Source of the DNA: Luteipulveratus flavus
Lineage (GTDB): Bacteria > Actinomycetota > Actinomycetes > Actinomycetales > Dermatophilaceae
DNA: 64,000 nt
Assembly: GCF_029439465.1 (NCBI RefSeq)
Contig: NZ_JAROAV010000037.1
Coordinates: 43,524-107,523, forward strand
Direction: 5' to 3'
This document shows, in pieces, positions 57,434 to 64,000 of the stretch. Every line of letters begins with the position of its first letter. The stretch's first letter is position 1. Below the pieces are notes generated by a model. The model searched no databases. It was not told the origin of the DNA and saw nothing but the letters and a program-made list of their open reading frames with translations. The position numbers were made by a program, and so were the translations under genes.

Positions 57434-58681
57434 GTGACCACTCGACGACTCCCCCGAGCCCTCGCCGCCACCGTCGCCCTGCTCGCCTCCCTCGCGCTGG
57501 CGTCCCCGTCGTACGCCGCCGACGAGCACCTGCCGCTCGGTGACGCCGACCTGCCCGAGTCGCGGACGACGCGCACGCTCGCCGACGGAGTGACGCTCAC
57601 CTCGATCACTCGCGGCAGCGAGCCGGCCGACCCGTCGCAGATCGACACGACGACGCGCGGCCCGTGGAACGTCAAGGTCCTCACCATCGACCCCGACGTC
57701 GCGAAGGGCCGACTGACCGCGACGTACGGACCCGACATCGCCCGTGCGGAGACGACGACCGATCTGGTGCGCGACGCGAAGGCCATGATCGGCGTGAACG
57801 CCTCCTTCTTCACCTTCACCGCGAACCCGACCTACCCCGGTGACCCGGTCGGGCTCGGCGTCTACCGCGGTGTCCTGCACAGTGAGCCCAGCAGCGACAA
57901 GGCGGAGAACGACCTGGTCGTGGACGGCTCGACCGGTCGGATGCTGATCGGTCGGACCACCTGGAGCGGCGACGTCACCAACCGCTCCGGTGCACGGATC
58001 GGCCTCGAGTCGGTCGACCACCCACCCGTGGTCCCGACGTCCTGCGCCGCCCTGCCCGACCAGACCCAGTGCGCCGCGGACGGCGACACCACTCTGTTCA
58101 CCGACGCGTTCGGCGCATCCACCCCGAGCGGAGCGGGCGTCGAGGTCGTCCTGGACCGGCGCGGCTGCGTCGTCCGGACGACCACTGCCCGGGGCACCAC
58201 CCTGACCACGGGCCAGTCGAGCATCCAGGCGACCGGATCGGACACCGCCGACCTGCTGCGCGTCGCGCCGAAGGGGTGCGTCGAGGTCCGCAGCACGCTG
58301 CGGGACGAGAGCGGCCGACGGGTCCGGCTGTCCGACCACGTCTCCGGGGTCAACGGGCGCTACCGGCTCACCCGGGACGGGCAGGTCGTCGTACCCGCCG
58401 GCACGGGCTCCTTCTTCGCTCGCAACCCGCGCACCATCGCCGGCCGTACCGCCGACGGACGGATCGTCCTGGCCGTCATCGACGGCCGGCAGACGACATC
58501 GGTCGGTACGACCATGGACGAGACCGCGGCCGTCGCCCACAGCCTCGGCCTGGTCGACTCGCTCAACCTGGACGGCGGCGGCTCCTCGACCATGTCGACG
58601 CCCTCAGGTCCGCTGAACCACCCGAGCGGCACAGGCGAGCGGCTGGTCGGCGACGCCCTGGTCTGGCAGCCGAGCCGCTGA
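57434..58681 (+). CDS. Secreted phosphodiester-glycosidase (NAGPA)-domain protein
   Basis: 415 residues, GTG start. Signal peptide RALAATVALLASLALASPSYAA. The catalytic-type motifs of the NAGPA family are present: MIGVNASFFTF early and DSLNLDGGGSSTMSTPSGPLNHP near the C-terminus, with GRIVLAVIDGRQ between. Family members remove GlcNAc from phosphodiesters and in bacteria probably act on wall polymers. Exported, by the signal peptide. Confidence 0.88.
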   Translation: MTTRRLPRALAATVALLASLALASPSYAADEHLPLGDADLPESRTTRTLADGVTLTSITRGSEPADPSQIDTTTRGPWNVKVLTIDPDVAKGRLTATYGPDIARAETTTDLVRDAKAMIGVNASFFTFTANPTYPGDPVGLGVYRGVLHSEPSSDKAENDLVVDGSTGRMLIGRTTWSGDVTNRSGARIGLESVDHPPVVPTSCAALPDQTQCAADGDTTLFTDAFGASTPSGAGVEVVLDRRGCVVRTTTARGTTLTTGQSSIQATGSDTADLLRVAPKGCVEVRSTLRDESGRRVRLSDHVSGVNGRYRLTRDGQVVVPAGTGSFFARNPRTIAGRTADGRIVLAVIDGRQTTSVGTTMDETAAVAHSLGLVDSLNLDGGGSSTMSTPSGPLNHPSGTGERLVGDALVWQPSR

Positions 58682-58692
58682 GCGGGCTACAC

Positions 58693-59331
58693 CTACGCCG
58701 ACCCCGCGTCCACCCACGCCTCGTCGGTCAGCAGCAGGTCTGCGCGACCGTGCGTCGCCGCGCGGACCCAGCCCCGAGCGGCCTCGAGCTCCTCAGGACG
58801 GACGCCGACGAGGACAGTCGCCCGTGAGGCGTACGCGGTGTCCCGGACGACCACGCCACGGCTCCGCAGCTCGTGCTCGACCCGTCCGGCGTCGGCGTGG
58901 TCCACCTCGACCTCGCCGAGCAGCAGCAGCTCACGGGTGACCAGCGTCGCGCTCTCGAGGGCGAGCCGCGCCGCGTCGGAGTACGCCCGGACGAGCCCAC
59001 CGGCGCCCAGAAGTGTGCCGCCGAACCAGCGCGTGACGACCGCGACGACGTCGGTCAGCTCCCGGCCGCGCAGCACGTCCAGGACCGGCATCCCCGCCGT
59101 CCCGGACGGCTCGCCGTCGTCGGAGGAGCGCTGCACGCCACGATCGGGCCCGAGCACGAACGCCGAGACGTGGTGCCGGGCGTCCCAGTGCTGCGTACGG
59201 GCGCGGTCCACGACCGCTCGGGCGGCGGCCTCGTCGGCGGCGTGCTCGACACGGCACAGGAACCGCGAGCGCTTGGCCTCGATCTCGGCCTCGGCGTGGC
59301 CGCGCACGGTGAGGTAGGTGCGGGCGGTCAC
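58693..59331 (-). CDS. YigZ/IMPACT-family protein
   Basis: 212 residues, GTG start at TARTYLTVRG. AEAEIEAKRSRFLCRVEHAADEAAARAVVDRARTQHWDARHHVSAFVLGP and the signature RSSDDGEPSGTAGMPVLDVLRGRELTDVVAVVTRWFGGTLLGAGGLVRAYSDAA are the UPF0029/IMPACT domain. The DUF1949-like C-terminus follows (LLLGEVEVDHADAGRVEHELRSRGV). Cytosolic; role in translation control or folding suggested for relatives. Confidence 0.93.
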   Translation of the reverse strand: MTARTYLTVRGHAEAEIEAKRSRFLCRVEHAADEAAARAVVDRARTQHWDARHHVSAFVLGPDRGVQRSSDDGEPSGTAGMPVLDVLRGRELTDVVAVVTRWFGGTLLGAGGLVRAYSDAARLALESATLVTRELLLLGEVEVDHADAGRVEHELRSRGVVVRDTAYASRATVLVGVRPEELEAARGWVRAATHGRADLLLTDEAWVDAGSA

Positions 59332-59379
59332 GCCCTCGAGCGTAGGGCGACGCGACAGCGGGAGGGCGAGCGCGTCAGA

Positions 59380-59700
59380 ATGGCGCGCGTGCGCCGACTC
59401 GTCCCCGCCCTCCTGCTCGCCGTCGTGACGTTGACCACTGCGGCCGGGGGGCCGGCCTCCGCGCTCGCGGCCGCCACGGGCACCGGCACAGGGACATCCG
59501 GTCCCGCCCTCACGACGCAGCGCGCGACCACGTCCTCGACGACGACCACCGACCCCGGCCCCCTGCCGGACAAGCGCGTCGGCACGGACGACACGGCCAA
59601 CCATCCGGTGCTCGTGATCGGTGGCGCGGCGGTCGCACTCGTGCTCATCGGCGGTGGCGCTGTGGTCGCTCGACGACGGCTGCGCGACGACGAGTTCTGA
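59380..59700 (+). CDS. Small secreted or anchored protein with C-terminal helix
   Basis: 106 residues. Signal peptide RRLVPALLLAVVTLTTAAGGPASALA, a Thr/Ser/Gly-rich linker (TGTGTGTSGPALTTQRATTSSTTTT), then a C-terminal helix HPVLVIGGAAVALVLIGGGAVV followed by ARRRLRDDEF. The layout resembles a sorted surface protein without an LPxTG motif. Function unknown. Confidence 0.65.
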   Translation: MARVRRLVPALLLAVVTLTTAAGGPASALAAATGTGTGTSGPALTTQRATTSSTTTTDPGPLPDKRVGTDDTANHPVLVIGGAAVALVLIGGGAVVARRRLRDDEF

Positions 59701-59896
59701 TCGTTCGCCGGAACCGCGGGCCTCTCTCACGGCAACATCTCATGAACGGTATGGCAGTGAGCGAAACGGCCTCTGCCTGAGGTACCGTTTGACACACGAC
59801 ATGACCGAGGATCCCCAAGGGCCTCCGGGCATGCCTGTCGTCGCGTGCGACCTCAGGTGTCCGGCCGCCCTGGGCAAACACAGAGGGGGTCACGCC

Positions 59897-60100
59897 ATGG
59901 GGCGCGGCCGGGCCAAAGCCAAGCAGACGAAGGTAGCGCGGGAGCTGAAGTACTTCTCCCCCGATACCGACCTGAGCGCACTGGAGCGCGAGCTCCGTGC
60001 GTCCAACTCCTCACCTGAGGCCGAGCAGGCTTCTGCGGAGGATGATCAGGACGACGACGACTACGGCGACTACGAGAAGTGGGCGGCCGGCGACCGGTGA
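59897..60100 (+). CDS. DUF3073 protein
   Basis: 67 residues. MGRGRAKAKQTKVARELKYFSPDTDLSALERELR is the invariant N-terminus of this small actinobacterial family; a strongly acidic tail (AEDDQDDDDYGDYEKW) follows. AGAGGGGG ribosome site. Usually found next to purM/purF, as here. Function unknown. Confidence 0.95.
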   Translation: MGRGRAKAKQTKVARELKYFSPDTDLSALERELRASNSSPEAEQASAEDDQDDDDYGDYEKWAAGDR

Positions 60101-60153
60101 ACCGGTCGCACGTCATCTCTTCGGCTTGACGTCTACGTCGGGGGTCTGCGACC

Positions 60154-61266
60154 TCAGATCTTCGGGTGTGTCCCGACCATCTGGCAGGCCCCCGCGTCGA
60201 CGCCTTTGGCACCACTGACGATCTCGCCGTACGCCGGGTCACCCGCGGCCAGGTCGGACACCTCACCGAGAACCCACGTCGGGATGCTCGCGCTCTGGCA
60301 CACCTCGATCGCCAGGTCCACCTGGTCGGCGGGCAGGACCGCGCAGAAGCCGACGCCCATGTTGAGGGTGCGTTCCAGGTCCGACTGCGGAACCCGACCC
60401 AGCTCCTGCACCAGACCGAAGATCGGCGCCGGCGTCCACGTCGACCGGTCCACCTTGGCCAGGACACCCTGCGGCAGCACCCGGGCGAGGTTCGCGGCGA
60501 GTCCGCCGCCGGTCACGTGCGAGAGCGCGTGCAGGTCGATGCCGTCGGTCCGGATCAGGCGCAGCAGATCCGCGGAGTAGACCCGGGTCGGCTCCAGCAG
60601 CTCCTCCCCGAGGGTGCGCCCGAGCTCCGGGACGTCCCGGTCGAGCTCCCAGCCGGCAGCGGCGAAGACCCGTCGCACCAGCGAGTAGCCGTTGGAGTGC
60701 AGGCCGCTCGATCCGAGGCCGAGGACCACGTCGCCGACCTGGACCCGCTCCGGCGTGAGCAGGTCGGCCCGCTCGACCACACCGGTCGCGGCACCGGCCA
60801 CGTCGTACTCATCAGGCTCCAGCAGGCCGGGGTGCTCGGCGGTCTCGCCGCCGATCAGCGCGACGCCCGCCTGCTCGCAGGCCGCCGCGATGCCGGACAC
60901 GATCGCCGCCACCCGCTCGGGCACGACCTTGCCGGTGGCGATGTAGTCGGTCATGTACAGCGGCTCGGCGCCGCAGCAGACGATGTCGTCCACGACCATG
61001 CCGACCAGGTCGAAACCGATCGTGTCGTGCCGGTCCATCGCCTGGGCGACCGCCACCTTGGTGCCGACGCCGTCGGTCGAGGTCGCGAGGACGGGGTGGG
61101 CGAGCCGGGCGATCGCCGAGGCGTCGAACAGCCCGGCGAAACCACCGAGACCGCCCAGCACCTCGGGTCGCTGCGCGCGCCGGACCGACTCCTTCATCAG
61201 CTCGACGGCCTTGTCACCCGCCTCGACGTCGACCCCGGCGGTGGCGTACGTGATCGGCTGGCTCAT
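60154..61266 (-). CDS. purM: Phosphoribosylformylglycinamidine cyclo-ligase
   Basis: 370 residues; fifth step of purine synthesis (FGAM to AIR, ATP-dependent). ITYATAGVDVEAGDKAVELMKESVRR, FAGLFD, PVLATSTDGVGTKVAVAQAMDRHDTIGFDLVGMVVDD and LGLGSSGLHSNGYSLVRRVF are the conserved PurM motifs, and GGETAEHPG is the active-site loop. Normal length. Lies 20 bases downstream of purF in one operon. Confidence 0.97.
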   Translation of the reverse strand: MSQPITYATAGVDVEAGDKAVELMKESVRRAQRPEVLGGLGGFAGLFDASAIARLAHPVLATSTDGVGTKVAVAQAMDRHDTIGFDLVGMVVDDIVCCGAEPLYMTDYIATGKVVPERVAAIVSGIAAACEQAGVALIGGETAEHPGLLEPDEYDVAGAATGVVERADLLTPERVQVGDVVLGLGSSGLHSNGYSLVRRVFAAAGWELDRDVPELGRTLGEELLEPTRVYSADLLRLIRTDGIDLHALSHVTGGGLAANLARVLPQGVLAKVDRSTWTPAPIFGLVQELGRVPQSDLERTLNMGVGFCAVLPADQVDLAIEVCQSASIPTWVLGEVSDLAAGDPAYGEIVSGAKGVDAGACQMVGTHPKI

Positions 61267-61286
61267 CGAGGTTCCTTCGTGGCGGG

Positions 61287-62897
61287 TCACGGGTGGAGCA
61301 GGGAGTTCTCGGCGCCTCCGGCGACGCCCACGGACACGCCCTCGGCGTCCTGGGACCGCTCGTGCGCAGGCACGCGGTCCTGCGGTCGGTGCTCGATCGA
61401 GGCGTCGTGGCCGGTGCGTACCTCGATCGGCAGCGTCTCCAGGACGTGCTTGCCGACGTGGCCGTCCTCCGGCAGCTCGATCGGGTAGGTGCCCGTGAAG
61501 CAGGCGCTGCACAGCTGGGAGGCGGGCTGACCGGTCGCGCCGATCATGCCCTCCTCGGAGATGTAGCCGAGGGAGTCGGCTCCGATCGAGGCGCGGATCT
61601 CCTCGACCGCGAGGCCGGTCGCGATCAGCTCGGCGCGGGTGGCGAAGTCGATCCCGTAGAAGCACGGCCACTGCACGGGCGGGCTGGAGATGCGCACGTG
61701 CACCTCGGCGGCACCGGCCTCCCGCAGCATCCGCACCTGGGCGCGCTGGGTGTTGCCGCGCACGATCGAGTCGTCGATGACGACCAGCCGCTTGCCCTTG
61801 ATGGTGTGCTCGAGGGGGTTCAGCTTGAGCCGGATGCCCAGCTGCCGCAGCGTCTGGCTCGGCTGGATGAACGTCCGTCCGACGTAGGCGTTCTTGACGA
61901 AGCCCTGGCCGAACGGGATGCCGGACTCCTGCGCGTACCCGGTCGCGGCCGGCACGCCCGACTCGGGCACGCCGATGACCAGGTCGGCCTCGACCGGGTG
62001 CTCCTGCGCGAGGCGGCGGCCCATGTCGACGCGCGCCTCGTGCACCACCCGGCCGTTGATCACCGCGTCCGGGCGAGCCAGGTAGACGTACTCGAAGACG
62101 CAGCCCTTGGGCTGCGGCTCGGCGAAGTGGTGGCTGCGCAGGCCGTCCTCGTCGATGACGATCATCTCGCCGGGCTCGATCTCGCGGATCACGCTCGCGC
62201 CGACCGTCTGCAGCGCGGCCGTCTCGGACGCCACCACCCAGCCGCGCTCGAGCCGACCGAGGGCGAGCGGACGGACGCCGTACGGGTCGCGGGCGGCGTA
62301 CAGGGTCTTCTCGTCCATGAAGACGAAGCAGAACGCGCCCCGCAGCCGCGGCAGGACGTCGAGGGCGGCCTCCTCCAGGCTCTGCTGCGGGTTGGCCGCG
62401 AGGAGCGTGGTGACCAGCGCCGTGTCGGAGGTGTTGCCGCGGGCGAGCTCGCCCTTGCTGGCCCGGCCGCCGAGGCGCTCCTTGACCAGGTCGCTCAGCT
62501 CGACGGTGTTGACCAGGTTGCCGTTGTGCGCGAGGGCGACCGTGCCGCGCTCACTGCCGCCGAGGGTCGGCTGGGCGTTCTCCCAGGTGCTGCCACCGGT
62601 CGTGGAGTAGCGCGTGTGCCCGATCGCGACGTGCCCGCGCAGCGAGCCCAGGCTCGACTCGTCGAAGACCTGGCTGACCAGGCCCATGTCCTTGTAGACG
62701 AGGATGCTCTGCCCGTCGCTCGTCGCGATGCCGGCCGACTCCTGACCACGGTGCTGCAACGCGTACAGCCCGAAGTAGGTGAGCTTGGAGACCTCCTCAC
62801 CGGGAGCCCAGACACCGAAGACCCCGCAGGCGTCCTGCGGGCCCTTCTCACCAGGAATCAGATCGTGCGAGAGACGTCCGTCACCAGCCACGCCCAT
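61287..62897 (-). CDS. purF: Amidophosphoribosyltransferase
   Basis: 536 residues from this ATG; first committed step of purine synthesis. GPQDACGVFGVWAPG contains the glutaminase Cys exposed after propeptide removal. YALQHRGQESAGIATSDG and AHNGNLVN follow in the glutaminase domain. RLVVIDDSIVRGNTQRAQV is the phosphoribosyl-binding loop, and the C-terminal Cys (TGQPASQLCSACFTGTYP) may ligate an Fe-S cluster. GTG (62918) and TTG (62924) upstream are alternative starts. Confidence 0.96.
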   Translation of the reverse strand: MGVAGDGRLSHDLIPGEKGPQDACGVFGVWAPGEEVSKLTYFGLYALQHRGQESAGIATSDGQSILVYKDMGLVSQVFDESSLGSLRGHVAIGHTRYSTTGGSTWENAQPTLGGSERGTVALAHNGNLVNTVELSDLVKERLGGRASKGELARGNTSDTALVTTLLAANPQQSLEEAALDVLPRLRGAFCFVFMDEKTLYAARDPYGVRPLALGRLERGWVVASETAALQTVGASVIREIEPGEMIVIDEDGLRSHHFAEPQPKGCVFEYVYLARPDAVINGRVVHEARVDMGRRLAQEHPVEADLVIGVPESGVPAATGYAQESGIPFGQGFVKNAYVGRTFIQPSQTLRQLGIRLKLNPLEHTIKGKRLVVIDDSIVRGNTQRAQVRMLREAGAAEVHVRISSPPVQWPCFYGIDFATRAELIATGLAVEEIRASIGADSLGYISEEGMIGATGQPASQLCSACFTGTYPIELPEDGHVGKHVLETLPIEVRTGHDASIEHRPQDRVPAHERSQDAEGVSVGVAGGAENSLLHP

Positions 62898-62939
62898 CAG
62901 TGTTTCATGTCCGTTCACCGCCAACGGACGCGCGGTGCC

Positions 62940-63197
62940 TCAGCGCAGGGTGCGGCGGTCCAGCAGAATCGCGATCACACCGGCGAGCAGCACGCCGAGA
63001 CCGCCGAAGACGACGGCGAGGAAGCCCATCGCGGTGGCGCCGGAGTAGGTGCCTCCCTCGCCGCGCGAGCCGACCCACAGGCCGAGCAGGACGCCGATCA
63101 CCCCGCCCGTGATCATGATGCGAGCGAAGTTGGGCGTACGGCGGACGCGGCGCAGCTGCGGCCGCGGCTCGGAACCGGGCGGGACGTCATCGGGCAC
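62940..63197 (-). CDS. Small membrane protein
   Basis: 85 residues from a GTG placed 15 residues before RRVRRTPNFARIM, with GGAG just upstream; a GTG further out (63240-63242) is possible. Two helices: IMITGGVIGVLLGLWVG and TAMGFLAVVFGGLGVLLAGVIAILL. Small two-helix proteins of this form commonly follow purF in actinobacteria. Function unknown. Confidence 0.75.
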   Translation of the reverse strand: MPDDVPPGSEPRPQLRRVRRTPNFARIMITGGVIGVLLGLWVGSRGEGGTYSGATAMGFLAVVFGGLGVLLAGVIAILLDRRTLR

Positions 63198-63292
63198 CTC
63201 TCCACGGTAACCGTCGCCGCGTGGCGGACCCCGCTCGGCCACATCGTGGCGCCAGTGGTGCGCCGTCGTACCGCTGCGTAGGGTTCGGGGTC

Positions 63293-64000
63293 ATGAAGTG
63301 GGTCTGGCTCCTCGTTGTCCTCGTCGCGCTCGCCGTCATCGCGTGGTGGTTCATCCGTGACCCGCAGCGCTCGCGGGGCGGCTCGGTGGGCATCCACGGC
63401 GTCGACGCCAAGGACAAGATCGGTCGTACGCCCGAGTCCGATGCCGGCACCGGCGCGACTGCCGCGTCCGAGACCCGGACCGCGGGTACGGCGGCTGCGG
63501 CGACGACGAAGGCGGCGCCCGAGAGCGCCGAGGCCAAGCCCGAGCCCGCGGCCGACGCCGAGCAAGGGGCTTCTGCTGCCGAGGTCGAGCCCGCGCAGCA
63601 GGAGGACGCGGCCCCGGTCGCCCAGACCGAGCCCGCGGCTGCCGACGACTGGGACGCCGCCCCGCCGGCGCTGGACGACAGTGCTCCGGCCGCCGAGGCG
63701 AAGCCGAAGGCGGCGGAGAAGGCGGGGACGCCGGCAGGCGCCGACGACTGGGACGCAGCGCCCCCTGCCCTGGACGAGCGCGCCCCCGCGGCCAAGGCCG
63801 ACGAGAAGGCCACGGCTGCTCCCGCGGCCGGCGGAGACGACTGGGACGCACCACCACCCGCCCTGGACGACAGCGCCCCCGCAGCCAAGACCGAAGAGAA
63901 GGCCGCGCCGGCCAAGGTCGAAGAGAAGGCCAAGCCGGCGCCTGCCGCCGGTGGCGACGACTGGGACGCACCACCACCCGCCCTGGACGACAGCGCCCCC
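63293..64000 (+). CDS. Membrane-anchored Ala/Pro-rich protein with DDWDA repeats (3' end beyond window)
   Basis: At least 236 residues, open at the window end. An N-terminal anchor (WVWLLVVLVALAVIAWWFI) is followed by GGSVGIHGVDAKDKIGRTPES, then a long Ala/Glu/Lys/Pro-rich disordered region. This contains four units of the form DDWDA-PPALDD/E-APAA, starting at 63644, 63743, 63836 and 63956 (steps 99, 93 and 120 bases). Such tails are typical of envelope-spanning or interaction-scaffold proteins. No catalytic domain has appeared by the window edge. Confidence 0.75.
   Translation, partial: MKWVWLLVVLVALAVIAWWFIRDPQRSRGGSVGIHGVDAKDKIGRTPESDAGTGATAASETRTAGTAAAATTKAAPESAEAKPEPAADAEQGASAAEVEPAQQEDAAPVAQTEPAAADDWDAAPPALDDSAPAAEAKPKAAEKAGTPAGADDWDAAPPALDERAPAAKADEKATAAPAAGGDDWDAPPPALDDSAPAAKTEEKAAPAKVEEKAKPAPAAGGDDWDAPPPALDDSAP

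Overview
The window is about 64 kb of high-GC, densely packed actinobacterial chromosome. The evidence is the GC-rich codon use with many GTG starts, the pst/treYZ/purFM/DUF3073/DUF3516-helicase gene set, SARP and ECF sigma regulators, F420/LLM oxidoreductases and an Lsr2 remnant. The style fits Nocardioidaceae or Intrasporangiaceae-like actinobacteria, but no gene here fixes the family.

Layout. 0-2 kb: end of a phosphate-uptake operon (pstC-pstA-pstB). 2-11 kb: small genes, then a minus-strand operon in which a DUF3516 helicase, treY, treZ and an unknown gene overlap or abut (trehalose synthesis from glycogen). 11-18 kb: assorted metabolic and regulatory genes. 18-21.4 kb: an alkylation-damage repair cluster (sigma factor, Ogt, 2OG-Fe oxygenase, Ada-type zinc protein, AlkB). 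22.5-26.7 kb: a decayed mobile region with repeats resembling IS21 ends, a broken lsr2, lower-GC orphan genes and a broken IS3 element, ending at tRNA-Lys. 28.5-31.2 kb: an ECF41 sigma factor, glycerate kinase and a carboxymuconolactone-decarboxylase-like protein; both the sigma gene and the CMD gene carry a textbook ECF41 promoter. 33-37 kb: a cluster of secreted cell-wall hydrolase-like proteins facing a SARP/AfsR regulator (37-40 kb). 40.4-41.1 kb: a wrecked Fic gene. 42.6-46 kb: two coupled SPFH (flotillin-like) membrane proteins. 46-47.6 kb: a MarR repressor with three matching operators controlling an LLM oxidoreductase through a 26-residue coupled leader ORF. 52.3-55.3 kb: a PHP phosphoesterase gene interrupted near its 3' end by a lower-GC ATPase gene, with a perfect 119-bp duplication that keeps the PHP protein intact. 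56.5-57.4 kb: three tRNAs (Glu, Asp, Phe) and a Zur-box-preceded L33/L31 pair of cysteine-poor ribosomal proteins. 60-63 kb: purM-purF. The window ends inside a repetitive DDWDA-motif membrane-anchored protein.

The two most unusual signals are the single-ATPase insertion in the PHP gene and a family of short dispersed palindromic repeats. The repeats sit between genes but also inside three reading frames (helicase, treY, SPFH protein), where they are translated into Gly/Ser/Thr- or Pro/Glu-rich inserts.
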